DNA of 64,000 nucleotides from Streptomyces graminofaciens (GCF_030294945.1 NZ_AP018448.1:10574501-10638500); one strand, 5' to 3'. Positions 7,723 through 16,821 are shown, numbered from the stretch's first letter. A program made the numbers and translations. Notes: generated by a model from the sequence alone, not told the origin.

Positions 7723-8682
7723 ATGACCAGCATCGACGTCAAGGACCTCACCAAGGAGTACGGCAGCACCAGAGCCGTGGACCACCTCACCTTCCGCGTG
7801 GAACCCGGCCGCGTCACCGGCTTCCTCGGCCCCAACGGCGCCGGAAAGTCCACCACCATGCGGCTCGTCCTCGGCCTGGACCGGCCGACCTCCGGCACCG
7901 CCACCGTCGGCGGCCGCCCGTACGCCACACTCGACGAACCCCTGCGTCACGTGGGCGCCCTGCTCGACGCGCAGGCCGCGCACGGCTCCCGGACCGCCCG
8001 CGACCATCTGCGCGCCCTCGCGGCGAGCAACCGCATCGGGTCCGGCCGTGTCGACGAGGTCCTGGAGCGGACCGGCCTGGGCTCGGTCGCACGACGCCGC
8101 GTGAAGACCTACTCCCTCGGTATGCGCCAGCGCCTCGGCATCGCGGCGGCGCTCCTCGGCGACCCGCCCGTCATCCTCCTCGACGAGCCGTCCAACGGCC
8201 TGGATCCCGAAGGGATCATCTGGATACGGGAGCTGCTGCGCGGCCTCGCCCGGGAGGGCCGCACGGTCCTGGTCTCCAGCCACCTCATGAACGAGACCGC
8301 CTCCTTCGCCGACCACCTGGTCGTCCTCGGCCGGGGCCGCCTCCTCGCCGACACCCCCATGCGGGACTTCATCGACGCGCGCGTGCAGCCCCGCGTACGG
8401 ATCCGCACCACGGACGGCCAGGCGCTCGCCGGTCTGCTGAAGCGCCACGGCCACGAGGCCGCCGAGAGCGAGGACGGCCGCTGGACCGTGCACCACGCGC
8501 GCGTGGAGGACATCGGCCGCCTCGTCTCCGGTGCGGGCCTGCCGATCCTCGAACTGACAGCGGAGGAGGGCACGTTGGAACAGGCCTATCTGGACCTGAC
8601 GGCCTCGGAGGCCGAGTTCACCGCAACCACGACCGAGACTCCACCCACACCCGCGTCCCCCACCCACTCCCAGGAGGCCTGA
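7723..8682 (+). CDS. ABC transporter ATP-binding protein
   Basis: 319 residues. Walker A GPNGAGKST (about residues 39-47), signature YSLGMRQRLGIAAAL (about 127-141), Walker B VILLDEPSNGLDP (about 147-159) and H-loop SSHLMNE are intact. The C-terminal extension (about 215-300) is of the DUF4162 type found in DrrA/NatA-like exporters. The start is ATG 7723 with GGCTGAGG upstream; the longer upstream frame is antisense to the kinase gene. It is followed after 2 bp by its permease. Divergent orientation to the histidine kinase suggests regulation by that two-component system. Substrate unknown; lantibiotic or antibiotic exporters share this layout. Confidence 0.9.
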   Translation: MTSIDVKDLTKEYGSTRAVDHLTFRVEPGRVTGFLGPNGAGKSTTMRLVLGLDRPTSGTATVGGRPYATLDEPLRHVGALLDAQAAHGSRTARDHLRALAASNRIGSGRVDEVLERTGLGSVARRRVKTYSLGMRQRLGIAAALLGDPPVILLDEPSNGLDPEGIIWIRELLRGLAREGRTVLVSSHLMNETASFADHLVVLGRGRLLADTPMRDFIDARVQPRVRIRTTDGQALAGLLKRHGHEAAESEDGRWTVHHARVEDIGRLVSGAGLPILELTAEEGTLEQAYLDLTASEAEFTATTTETPPTPASPTHSQEA

Positions 8683-8684
8683 CC

Positions 8685-9407
8685 ATGGCGTTCGCCCCCG
8701 TACTCCACTCCGAGTGGCTCAAGGTCCGTACCCTGCGGTCGATGACGTGGGCCCTCGGCGCCGTAGTCCTCGCCACCGCGGCCTTCTCCGCACTCGCCGG
8801 GCTCGACTCCGACGGCGACGACTTCGACCCGCTCTTCTCGGTGTTCTTCGGCGTCAACTTCGGCCAGATCGCGGCGATCGCCTTCGGTGCGACGGCCTTC
8901 TCCACCGAGTTCCATGGCGGTGCCCTGAGACTCTCGCTGGCCGCCGTCCCCCACCGGGGCCGGTGGTTCACCGCCAAGGCGGTCGCGATCGGCGTACCGG
9001 CCCTGACCGTCGGCCTGGTCACCGGCCTGGTGAGCCTGGTCGTCGGAAAGGCCGTCCTCGGCGACAGGGCGAGCGGTGTCTCCCTGGCCGAAGGCCTGCG
9101 CGGCGCCGTCGGAACCGGCGTCTACCTCGCCCTGATGGCCCTGTTCGCCGCCGGTCTCACCGCCCTGCTGCGCAGCGGGGTCGCCACCCTGAGCATCCTG
9201 GTCCCGTTCCTGCTCATCGTGTCGTTCGTCGTCGGCGGCGTCTCGGGTTCGGCCGCCGACTTCCTGCCGGACAAGGCGGGCCAGGTGATCCTCCACGAGA
9301 CCTCCGACGGCGCCCTCGGCCCCTGGAGCGGCCTCGCGGTGACCGCGCTGTGGGCGGCGGGCGCACTGGCGGCGGGAGCGTGGAGCGTACGGCGCCGGGA
9401 CGCGTGA
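8685..9407 (+). CDS. ABC-2 type transporter permease
   Basis: 240 residues with about six hydrophobic helices. It begins MAFAPVLHSEWLKVRTLRS, the SEW-K-R-T/L-R start typical of Streptomyces ABC-2 permeases. It lies 2 bp after the ATPase stop, preceded by CAGGAGGCC as ribosome-binding site, so the two form a transcriptional unit. It probably dimerises and works with the upstream ATPase to export a compound or peptide that cannot be named from sequence. Confidence 0.88.
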   Translation: MAFAPVLHSEWLKVRTLRSMTWALGAVVLATAAFSALAGLDSDGDDFDPLFSVFFGVNFGQIAAIAFGATAFSTEFHGGALRLSLAAVPHRGRWFTAKAVAIGVPALTVGLVTGLVSLVVGKAVLGDRASGVSLAEGLRGAVGTGVYLALMALFAAGLTALLRSGVATLSILVPFLLIVSFVVGGVSGSAADFLPDKAGQVILHETSDGALGPWSGLAVTALWAAGALAAGAWSVRRRDA

Positions 9408-9417
9408 CCCCGCCCGA

Positions 9418-9437
9418 CGCCCCACCGGGCTGGGGCG
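9418..9437. terminator. Hairpin after the ABC transporter genes
   Basis: CGCCCCA (9418-9424), loop CCGGGC, then TGGGGCG (9431-9437): a perfect 7-bp GC stem 10 bp after the permease stop, between convergent genes. There is no U-tract, which is usual for Streptomyces terminators. Confidence 0.5.
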
Positions 9438-9496
9438 CCCCAAACGTGTGACGGTGAGGCGATACAGGCCCTGACGAGGGTCAAGCGCGACAGGCG

Positions 9497-10018
9497 CTAT
9501 GCCCCGGCCGCCACCCGCAGCCGCCCGAACTCCTCCGCCATCGTCGCCGCCGTCCAGTGCGCGTTCAGCCCGCTCGGGTTGGGCAGTACCCACACGCGCG
9601 TGTCGCCGATCGTCCGCTCCTGCGGGCCGATCACGGCCTTGCGATCACCGAAAGCAGCCCGGTACGCGGTCACACCGACCACCGCGAGCCAGCCCGGTCG
9701 CAGTAGCTCCACCTTGGCGGTGAGCAGCCGCCCGCCCTCGACGTACTCCTCGGCGGACAGCTCGTCGGCGCGCGCGGTCGCCCGGGCCACCACATTGGTG
9801 ATGCCGAGGCCGTACGAGGGCAGCTCGCCCTGTTCCGAGGGCTTGAACAGCCGGGGCGTGAAGCCGGACAGGTGGAGCACGGGCCAGAAGCGGTTGCCGG
9901 GGCGGGCGAAGTGGTGGCCCGTCGCGGCTGTCATCAGACCCGGGTTGATGCCACAGAAAAGGACGCGGAGGCCGTCCGCGACGACATCCGGCACGAGCCG
10001 GTCGCGGGCGGCCTCCAA
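9497..10018 (-). CDS. mug: G/U mismatch-specific DNA glycosylase (MUG/TDG family)
   Basis: Removes uracil or thymine mispaired with guanine in base-excision repair. The catalytic-loop motif GINPG (around residue 23) and the NPSGLNAH motif (around residue 148), both diagnostic of the MUG/TDG family, are present. Length of about 173 residues is normal. The ATG/GTG/TTG-limited start is TTG 10018, but the reading frame continues in family-like sequence (LTRFTAAELEAARDR) to a CTG at 10042 whose last bases overlap the purB stop as CTGA. The true start may therefore be that CTG, coupled to purB. Confidence 0.88.
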   Translation of the reverse strand: MEAARDRLVPDVVADGLRVLFCGINPGLMTAATGHHFARPGNRFWPVLHLSGFTPRLFKPSEQGELPSYGLGITNVVARATARADELSAEEYVEGGRLLTAKVELLRPGWLAVVGVTAYRAAFGDRKAVIGPQERTIGDTRVWVLPNPSGLNAHWTAATMAEEFGRLRVAAGA

Positions 10019-10038
10019 CTCCGCTGCGGTGAAGCGCG

Positions 10039-11481
10039 TCAGAGGATCGCTCCCGGGGTGTAGCCCGCGGCCTCCGGACGCTGCTTCAGGATCTCCTCGA
10101 TCCGGCCGACGACGACACCCACCTGGTCGGCCGCGGCACCGGTGAAGGACAGCTTGTCGGCCATCAGCGCGTCCAGCTGGGCCCGGTCGAGCGGGATGCG
10201 CTCGTCGGCGGCCAGCTTGTCGAGCAGTTCGTTGCGCTCGGCGCCCTGCTCGCGCATCGCGAGCGCGGAGGCGACGGCGTTCTCCTTGATCGCCTCGTGC
10301 GCGACCTCACGGCCGACGCCCGCGCGCACCGCGCCCATCAGGACCTTGGTGGTGGCGAGGAACGGCAGGTAGCGGTCCAGCTCGCGCGCGACGACGGCCG
10401 GGAACGCGCCGAACTCGTCGAGCACGGTGAGGAAGGTCTCCAGCAGACCGTCGAGCGCGAAGAACGCGTCGGGGAGGGCCACCCGGCGGACCACCGAGCA
10501 GGAGACGTCGCCCTCGTTCCACTGGTCACCGGCCAGCTCGCCGGTCATCGAGGCGTAGCCGCGCAGGATGACCATGAGGCCGTTCACACGCTCGCAGGAG
10601 CGGGTGTTCATCTTGTGCGGCATGGCGGAGGAGCCGACCTGGCCGGGCTTGAAGCCCTCGGTGACCAGCTCGTGCCCGGCCATCAGCCGGATCGTCTTCG
10701 CGATCGACGAGGGCGCCGCCGCCAGCTGGACGAGGGCCGTGACGACCTCGTAGTCCAGCGAGCGCGGGTAGACCTGGCCGACCGAGGTGAAGGCCTGCGA
10801 GAAGCCGAGGTGCCCGGCGATCCGCTGCTCCAGCTCCGCCAGCTTGCCCGCGTCCCCGCCGAGCAGGTCCAGCATGTCCTGGGCCGTGCCGACCGGGCCC
10901 TTGATGCCGCGCAGCGGGTAGCGGCCGAGGAGTTCCTCGACCCGGCCGTACGCCACGAGCAGCTCGTCGGCGGCGGTCGCGAACCGCTTGCCGAGGGTGG
11001 TGGCCTGCGCGGCCACGTTGTGCGAGCGGCCGGCCATGACCAGCTCGCCGTACTCACCGGCCAGCTTGCCGAGGCGGGCGAGGACGGCCACCGTACGGTC
11101 GCGGACCAGCTCAAGCGAGAGCCGGATCTGCAACTGCTCGACGTTCTCCGTCAGGTCGCGGGACGTCATGCCCTTGTGTACGTGCTCGTGCCCGGCGAGG
11201 TCGTTGAACTCCTCGATCCGCGCCTTCACGTCGTGCCGCGTGACCTTCTCGCGCTCGGCGATGGAGGCCAGGTCGACCGTGTCGAGGACCCGCTCGTAGT
11301 CGGCGAGCGCCTCGTCCGGCACCTCGATGCCGAGGTCCTTCTGGGCCCGCAGCACGGCCAGCCAGAGCTGGCGCTCGAGCCTCACCTTCTGCTCGGGCGA
11401 CCAGAGCGTGGCGAGCTCGGCGGAGGCGTACCGTCCGGCGAGGACGTTCGGGATGCGGGGCTTGGCTGGCGCAGAAGTCAC
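10039..11481 (-). CDS. purB: Adenylosuccinate lyase
   Basis: Cleaves SAICAR to AICAR and adenylosuccinate to AMP in purine synthesis. It has 480 residues, as expected for actinobacterial PurB. The superfamily signature SSAMPHKMNTRSCER is near residue 287, and the GRSHNVAAQ (about 149) and MTSRDLTEN (about 104) active-site regions are present. The ATG at 11481 follows a short leader; the glycosylase gene begins at or near the purB stop, so the two are probably co-transcribed. Confidence 0.97.
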   Translation of the reverse strand: MTSAPAKPRIPNVLAGRYASAELATLWSPEQKVRLERQLWLAVLRAQKDLGIEVPDEALADYERVLDTVDLASIAEREKVTRHDVKARIEEFNDLAGHEHVHKGMTSRDLTENVEQLQIRLSLELVRDRTVAVLARLGKLAGEYGELVMAGRSHNVAAQATTLGKRFATAADELLVAYGRVEELLGRYPLRGIKGPVGTAQDMLDLLGGDAGKLAELEQRIAGHLGFSQAFTSVGQVYPRSLDYEVVTALVQLAAAPSSIAKTIRLMAGHELVTEGFKPGQVGSSAMPHKMNTRSCERVNGLMVILRGYASMTGELAGDQWNEGDVSCSVVRRVALPDAFFALDGLLETFLTVLDEFGAFPAVVARELDRYLPFLATTKVLMGAVRAGVGREVAHEAIKENAVASALAMREQGAERNELLDKLAADERIPLDRAQLDALMADKLSFTGAAADQVGVVVGRIEEILKQRPEAAGYTPGAIL

Positions 11482-11579
11482 GTAGACGGATTCTACTGGC
11501 GATTAGTGCAGGTAAGCGCAGCGGGGCTCTTCGGAGGAACCTACGAGATCCCGGTCACAGCTCTGCCCCGGAGACCCCG

Positions 11580-11927
11580 CTACGGCGCGTCGGCCCCGTC
11601 CGCGAGCTCCGCCAGGATGTCCCCGTGGCACAGCTCGGGCGCACACCAGCAGGCAAGCGTCCTGCCACGCAGCTCCGGCACGAGGGCCAGCAGTTCGGGG
11701 TCGGCCATCAGGTACTCCCGGTACTTGGCCATCACCTCGGCTCGCGTCCCGTCGCGTTTCTTCGTGGCGGTGTCGTACTGGAACGGGTTGTAGAGCGGGT
11801 GCTGGGGCAGGTCCCAGTGGCCCATCGTCCAGCGGCGGCCGATGTACACCAGGTCGCTCGGGGCGTACTCCAGACGGGGCCCGAACTCGCGGATATGGCC
11901 CTTGAGATTGATCACGGTGGTGGCCAC
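11580..11927 (-). CDS. DUF4326 domain protein
   Basis: About 115 residues from GTG 11927 (ATTVINLKGHIREFG...), with GGAGG 7 bp upstream. The C-terminal LACWCAPELCHGDIL motif (Cys-Trp-Cys ... Cys-His-Gly-Asp) is the hallmark of DUF4326; conserved Cys/His suggest metal binding or a redox role. No biochemical function can be given. The frame is open further upstream but crosses a hairpin repeat at 11953-12000. Confidence 0.75.
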   Translation of the reverse strand: MATTVINLKGHIREFGPRLEYAPSDLVYIGRRWTMGHWDLPQHPLYNPFQYDTATKKRDGTRAEVMAKYREYLMADPELLALVPELRGRTLACWCAPELCHGDILAELADGADAP

Positions 11928-11952
11928 GTGACTCCCTCCGACTCCTGGTTCC

Positions 11953-12000
11953 CAGGGGGTGTCTGGAAAGTCCCGCACAGCACCCCAGAACACCCCCTAG
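11953..12000. repeat. Short inverted repeat resembling the MITE termini, overlapping a stop codon
   Basis: Left arm CAGGGGGTGTCTGG (11953-11966) pairs with the right arm read in reverse, CTAGGGGGTGTTCTGG (12000-11985), with one bulged base. The left side continues AAAGTCCCG, so over 21 positions it matches the left end of the element at 21126 at 18. The outer CTAG includes the TAG stop codon of the SGNH hydrolase (11997-11999). It may be a deletion relic of the same element family acting as a terminator. Confidence 0.7.
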
Positions 12001-12824
12001 ACTGCCGGACCCTCGTACGGCAGCAACTCCGGCCGCTTGGCCGGCAGCCCGTCGCCGGAGGAGCGGCCGGTGAGGCGGCGGACGATCCACGGCAGCAGGT
12101 ACTGCTTGGCGAAGCGCGCGTCGGCGACCCGGCGGGCGGCCCACGCGGGCGGGGGCGTCGAGGGCATCGGCGTACGCCACTGCGGGTCCTCGGCCTCGTG
12201 GCCGAGCGTCTGCCACACGGCCTCCGCGACCCGCCGGTGCCCCTCGTCGGTGAGGTGCAGCCGGTCCACGTCCCACAGCCGGGGGTCGGCCAGCGAGGGC
12301 GCGCCGTACAGGTCGACGACGAGGGCGCCGTGCTTGGCCGCCAGCTCCTCGACGCAGACGAACAGCTCCTCCATACGCGGCCGGAAACGCTCCAGGACGG
12401 GACCCTGGCGGCCCGGGCTGAGCATCAGGACGAGCTGCTCGCAGGCGGGGGCGAGGCGCTCCACGGCCTCCTCCAGGAGTCCGCGGACCCGGCCCATGTC
12501 GCACTTCGGGCGCAGGGTGTCGTTCAGGCCGCCGACCAGCGTGATCACGTCCGGGCGCATCGCGGCCGCCACGTCCACCTGCTCGTCGACGATCTGTCCG
12601 ATCAGCTTGCCGCGCACGGCGAGATTGGCATACCGGAAGCCGGGCGTCCGCGCGGCCATCCGGCCGGCGAGGAGATCCGCCCAGCCTCGATATGAACCGT
12701 CCGGTAGGCGGTCCGACATGCCCTCGGTGAAGGAGTCGCCGACTGCGACGAGGCTGCCGTACGAGGGAACGGCGGACGTGGAGTCGGCGTGCGTGGGGTC
12801 GTCGTGTGTGGGATTCGTCTGCAT
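11997..12824 (-). CDS. SGNH/GDSL-family hydrolase, cytoplasmic
   Basis: 275 residues. Block I GDSFTEG (about residues 29-35, Ser nucleophile), block II Gly in the LAVRGK segment, block III GGLND (about 98-102), and the block V Asp/His pair in DVDRLHL are all present, so the catalytic set is intact. There is no signal peptide or lipobox, so it probably acts in the cytoplasm on an ester or acyl-thioester; the substrate is unknown. The C-terminus ends at a TAG lying inside the outer arm of a MITE-like inverted repeat, so the present end may have been set by that insertion. Confidence 0.85.
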   Translation of the reverse strand: MQTNPTHDDPTHADSTSAVPSYGSLVAVGDSFTEGMSDRLPDGSYRGWADLLAGRMAARTPGFRYANLAVRGKLIGQIVDEQVDVAAAMRPDVITLVGGLNDTLRPKCDMGRVRGLLEEAVERLAPACEQLVLMLSPGRQGPVLERFRPRMEELFVCVEELAAKHGALVVDLYGAPSLADPRLWDVDRLHLTDEGHRRVAEAVWQTLGHEAEDPQWRTPMPSTPPPAWAARRVADARFAKQYLLPWIVRRLTGRSSGDGLPAKRPELLPYEGPAV

Positions 12825-12887
12825 GGCGACAGAGATGTTATCCCGTGCACATACCCGCCGGTCGGTCGGCCTCCTGTGCCCGGCGCC

Positions 12888-13904
12888 TCACACGGTCCGC
12901 TGCCCGAACAGCTCCCGCAGCACGTCCTCCATGGTCACGATGCCCGCGAGCCGCCCGTCCGCGCCCTGCACGGCCGCCAGATGCGTACGGCCGCGGCGCA
13001 TCGCGGTGAGCACGTCGTCCATCGGCGTGGTCTCCCGGACCCGGGCGATCGCCCGCATGTCCCGCACCGGGAACGGCACGTCGCGCGGCGCCGCGTCCAG
13101 CGCGTCCTTCACATGCAGGTAGGCCACGATCCGGCGGCTCTCGTCGACGACCGGGAAGCGCGAGAACCCGGACTCGGCCGACAGCCCCTCCAGCTCCTCG
13201 GCGGTGACCCCCACGCGCGCGTAGACGACGCGTTCCAGCGGGAGCACGACATCGCGTACGGGCCGGCGGCCCAGCTCCAGCGCGTCGTGCAGCCGCTCCT
13301 GGGCGCGGTCGTCGATCAGCCCCGCCTCGCCGGAGTCCTGCACGAGCCGGGCCAGCTCGGAGTCCGAGAAGGTCGCGGTGACCTCGTCCTTCGTCTCGAT
13401 CCGCATCAGCTTCAGCAGGGTGTTGGCGAAGGCGTTGACCGTGAAGATCACCGGGCGCAGCGCCCGCGACAGCGTCACCAGCGGCGGGCCGAGCAGCAGC
13501 GCGCTGCGCACCGGCTCGGCGAGCGCGATGTTCTTCGGCACCATCTCGCCCAGCAGCATGTGCAGATACGTGGCGAGTGCCAGCGCGATCACGAACGACA
13601 CCACGTGCCCCGCGCCCTCCGGCACACCGACGGCATGGAACACCGGCTCCAGCAGATGCTCGATGGCGGGCTCCGCGACCACACCGAGCACCAGCGTGCA
13701 CAGTGTGATGCCGAGCTGCGCGGCCGCCATCAGCGCCGACACGTGCTGCAGACCCCACAGCACGCTGCGCGCCCGCCGGTCGCCCTGTTCGGCGTACGGC
13801 TCGATCTGGCTGCGCCGTACGGAGATCAGCGCGAACTCGGCGCCCACGAAGAAGGCGTTGACGACCAGCGTCGCGAAACCGATCAGCAGCTGGACGGCGG
13901 TCAT
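12888..13904 (-). CDS. CNNM/CorC-type membrane protein with CBS pair (second of two)
   Basis: 338 residues. The N-terminal CNNM (DUF21) transmembrane domain (about 1-190, starting MTAVQLLIGFATLVVNAFFVGAEFAL) is followed by two CBS domains (about 205-335, with FPVVDESRRIVAYLHVKD and GIVTMEDVLRELFG). Homologues are linked to magnesium/cobalt homeostasis and formerly named hemolysins. It lacks the C-terminal CorC domain present in its partner. The start overlaps the stop of the upstream paralogue by ATGA, indicating translational coupling. Confidence 0.88.
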   Translation of the reverse strand: MTAVQLLIGFATLVVNAFFVGAEFALISVRRSQIEPYAEQGDRRARSVLWGLQHVSALMAAAQLGITLCTLVLGVVAEPAIEHLLEPVFHAVGVPEGAGHVVSFVIALALATYLHMLLGEMVPKNIALAEPVRSALLLGPPLVTLSRALRPVIFTVNAFANTLLKLMRIETKDEVTATFSDSELARLVQDSGEAGLIDDRAQERLHDALELGRRPVRDVVLPLERVVYARVGVTAEELEGLSAESGFSRFPVVDESRRIVAYLHVKDALDAAPRDVPFPVRDMRAIARVRETTPMDDVLTAMRRGRTHLAAVQGADGRLAGIVTMEDVLRELFGQRTV

Positions 13905-15229
13905 CGCTCCTCGTCCCCTTCCGTGTCGTTCGGCTCGTGCAGCAGCACCCGCGCGGCCCGGTGTCCGGAGGCGTCCACCACGTCGAGCTGCCAGCCGGCC
14001 ACCTCGACGGTGTCACCGACCTCCGGTATCCGGCCCAGCTCGGTGGCGACGAGCCCCGCGAGCGTCTCGTACGGTCCCTCCGGAGCCCTCAGGCCCACGC
14101 GTGCGAGCTGGTCGGTGCGGGCCGCGCCGTCGGCCGAGTACAGCGCGCGGCCGCCCTCGTCCGTGCCGGCCGGGGCCAGGTCGGGTGTCTCCAGCGGGTC
14201 GTGCTCGTCGCGCACCTCGCCGACGACCTCCTCGACGATGTCCTCCAGCGTCACGACACCGGCCGTACCGCCGTACTCGTCGATGACGACGGCCATCGTG
14301 CGTTTGCCCGAGAGCCGGTCCAGGACCCGCTCGACGGTCAGGGATGCCGGGACGAGCAGCGGCTCGCGCAGCAGCTCCGAGACGGCGACGCGGGTGCGGC
14401 GCTCGGCGGGGATCGCGAGGACGTCCTTGATGTGGACGGTCCCGATCACCGAGTCGAGGCTGTCGCGGTACACGGGGAATCGGGACAGGCCGGTGGCCCG
14501 CGTCGCGTTCGCCACGTCCTCGCAGGTCGCCATGGTCTCCAGGGCGATGACCTGGACACGCGGGGTCATCACGTTCTCCGCGGTCAGATCGGCGAGGTTC
14601 AGTGTCCGTACGAACAGCTCGGCCGTGTCCGCCTCCAGGGCGCCCTCCTTGGCGGAGTGCCGGGCCAGGGCCGCCAGCTCCTGGGGGCCGCGCGCGGAGG
14701 CCAGCTCCTCGGCGGGTTCGACGCCGAAGAGGCGGACGAGACGGTTGGCGGTGTTGTTCAGGTGGGTGATGAAGGGCCGGAACGCGGAGCTGAACCAGCG
14801 CTGCGGAGTGGCCACCTTCTTCGCCACGGCGAGCGGCGCGGAGATCGCCCAGTTCTTGGGCACCAGCTCGCCGACGACCATCAGGACGAGCGTGGACAGG
14901 GCCGTGCCGATGACCAGGGCGACCGAGCTGGACGCGGACTCGGGGACGCCGAGCGCCTCCAGCGGGCCCGCGATCAGCTTGGCGATGGACGGCTCGGCGA
15001 GCATGCCGACCACCAGGTTGGTGACGGTGATGCCGAGCTGGGCGCCGGAGAGCTGGAAGGTCAGATTCCGTACGGCCTTGAGGGCGCCGGCGGCACCCCG
15101 CTCGCCGCGCTCCGCGGCCCGCTCCAGTTGGCCGCGCTCGACCGTGGTCAGCGAGAACTCGGCCGCGACGAAGGCGCCACAGATCAGCGAGAGCAGTACA
15201 GCGGCCAGCAGTAGGAGCACTTCGGTCAT
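13901..15229 (-). CDS. CNNM/CorC-type membrane protein with CBS pair and CorC_HlyC domain (first of two)
   Basis: 442 residues from ATG 15229, preceded by GGAGGTGACCCG. An N-terminal CNNM domain (about 1-195), CBS pair (about 210-335, with SRFPVYRDSLDSVIGTVHIKDVL) and C-terminal CorC_HlyC domain (about 355-430, ending near the VDASGHRAARV segment) are seen. The frame extends upstream without a plausible start. The tandem CNNM pair with ATGA overlap probably forms a heteromer acting in divalent-cation handling. Confidence 0.88.
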   Translation of the reverse strand: MTEVLLLLAAVLLSLICGAFVAAEFSLTTVERGQLERAAERGERGAAGALKAVRNLTFQLSGAQLGITVTNLVVGMLAEPSIAKLIAGPLEALGVPESASSSVALVIGTALSTLVLMVVGELVPKNWAISAPLAVAKKVATPQRWFSSAFRPFITHLNNTANRLVRLFGVEPAEELASARGPQELAALARHSAKEGALEADTAELFVRTLNLADLTAENVMTPRVQVIALETMATCEDVANATRATGLSRFPVYRDSLDSVIGTVHIKDVLAIPAERRTRVAVSELLREPLLVPASLTVERVLDRLSGKRTMAVVIDEYGGTAGVVTLEDIVEEVVGEVRDEHDPLETPDLAPAGTDEGGRALYSADGAARTDQLARVGLRAPEGPYETLAGLVATELGRIPEVGDTVEVAGWQLDVVDASGHRAARVLLHEPNDTEGDEER

Positions 15230-15437
15230 CGGGTCACCTCCGTCCCATCGTCGAACAGGGGGAGGAGGAACGCGCGATGCGGGTACCGCTTCGGGCACCG
15301 GGAGGCTCGCCCATGGGCGGACGCTCACAACCTTTCCGTAGAAGTCGTCAGGGTCCACCCATGGTAAAGGATCGGCAAAGTGATGTGGGTTTCGGTCCTC
15401 CGGGAGCCGAGGCGTCCGCTCCGGAGAGGCCGTGGGC

Positions 15438-15863
15438 TCACTCCCCGAGCGGCTTGACCCACCTCCGCCACTTCTCCTCCGGCGCGTACCCGGCCGCCCG
15501 CCACGCATGCCGGCCCGTCTCGTTCCGTACGAGCACCATCGCGTCGGCGCGCCGCCCCCCGAGCCGTACGAACCGTTCCTCGGCGGCCGTGAGCAGCGCC
15601 GAGCCGATGCCGCGGCGCCGTCGCTCCGGATGCACCGCGAGCCGGTACAGATGGCACCGCCAGCCGTCGAAGCCCGCGATCACCGTGCCCACCAGTACGC
15701 CGTCGAGTTCGGCCAGCAGCAGCGACTCGGGGTCCCGGCCCACCAGCCGCTCCACGCCGTCCCGGTCGTCGCTGATGCTCGTTCCCTCGGCGGACACCTT
15801 CCAGAAGGCGAGCACGGCATCGAGATCGTCGGGCGTCGCGGCCCGTATACGCAGGTCGGTCAT
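15438..15863 (-). CDS. GNAT-family N-acetyltransferase
   Basis: 141 residues. The acetyl-CoA binding motif A is clear: LYRLAVHPERRRRGIGSALLTAAEE (about residues 71-95) with the R/Q-x-x-G-x-G/A pattern. Motif B follows near YAPEEKWRRWVKPL. The acceptor substrate is unknown. It stands alone, 200 bp upstream of the CNNM pair on the same strand. Confidence 0.85.
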   Translation of the reverse strand: MTDLRIRAATPDDLDAVLAFWKVSAEGTSISDDRDGVERLVGRDPESLLLAELDGVLVGTVIAGFDGWRCHLYRLAVHPERRRRGIGSALLTAAEERFVRLGGRRADAMVLVRNETGRHAWRAAGYAPEEKWRRWVKPLGE

Positions 15864-15939
15864 GGGGAGATCCCATCAGGTGGTGCGAGCGGGCGAGCGG
15901 GATTTCACCATCCGGACAGCGGCCCACAGTTGCTCGTGG

Positions 15940-16821
15940 TCACCTGCCGCGCAGCGCCTCGACAACCGGGGCGAACGCCTCCATGTTGGGCTCCAGCACC
16001 GTCAGATACGAGAAGCCGTACCGCTCCCGCTGCGCCAGCGCCTTCTCGACGATCTCGTTCAGGGGCCCGACGAGGACGAGCGGCAGGTCCAGGATCTCCT
16101 CCTCGGTGGTCTGGGGGACACGGTCCAGCCACGGCCGGACGGCGGCGGCCGGGTCCTCGGTGACCGAGACGAGTTGGATCAGCAGGTTCAGCTCGGCCGA
16201 CTCCTTGCGCCCGTTCGCGAACCCCCGGTAGCGGGCGACCCGTTCGTCCAGCTCCCCGGCCGAGATCGGGACGAGTTTGCCGCCCTCCTCCGTCCGCGCG
16301 CCCGTGAACGCCGCGATGTCCGCGTGCTCGGCGGTGATCCGCAGCATCCGGTCGCCGTTCGCACCGACGAGCAGCGGCACCCGGGGTTGCTGGAAGGGCC
16401 GCGGCTGGTGCTCGTCGGAGCCGAGGATCCTCCCCAACTCCTCGATCGTGCGCAGGAGATGGTCGACCCGTTCGCGCGGCGAGCCCCACGGCAGCCCGGC
16501 GGTCTCGTGCTCGGCCGGCACATACCCGGTGCCGAGCCCCAGTTCGAGGCGCCCGCCGGTCAGCGCGTCCGTGGTGGCCACCTCGCGGGCCAGCAGCGCA
16601 GGGTTCCAGAAGCCCGCGTTGAGTACGAAGGTGCCGAGCCGGGGCCGCTCGGTCGCCTCCGCCGCCGCGACCAGGGCCGGGAACGGCGCCGGCATACCGA
16701 GGTGGTCGGGGACGAGGATCACGTCGTATCCGAGTTCCTCGGCGCGGCGGCACTTCGCGCGCCACTCCTCGGCGTTCACGGAACTGAGCAGATTGACCCC
16801 GAAGCGGAACGGGCGCGGCAT
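15940..16821 (-). CDS. LLM-class F420-dependent oxidoreductase
   Basis: 293 residues of the bacterial luciferase-like monooxygenase fold. Features are the N-terminal FRFGVNLLSS strand, DVILVPDHLG, RLGTFVLNAGFWNPALLAREVATTDALTGGR (the typical LLM segment, about 82-113) and LGLGTGYVPAEHE. Actinobacterial members of this subfamily mostly use F420. The substrate is not predictable. It is a single gene with a CTTGTCGGTGAGGAG leader. Confidence 0.85.
   Translation of the reverse strand: MPRPFRFGVNLLSSVNAEEWRAKCRRAEELGYDVILVPDHLGMPAPFPALVAAAEATERPRLGTFVLNAGFWNPALLAREVATTDALTGGRLELGLGTGYVPAEHETAGLPWGSPRERVDHLLRTIEELGRILGSDEHQPRPFQQPRVPLLVGANGDRMLRITAEHADIAAFTGARTEEGGKLVPISAGELDERVARYRGFANGRKESAELNLLIQLVSVTEDPAAAVRPWLDRVPQTTEEEILDLPLVLVGPLNEIVEKALAQRERYGFSYLTVLEPNMEAFAPVVEALRGR

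Noticed and set aside
12789..15341. 850-codon plus-strand frame across the CNNM pair
   Set aside because: Arg/Ser/Pro-rich shadow of two conserved membrane-protein genes.
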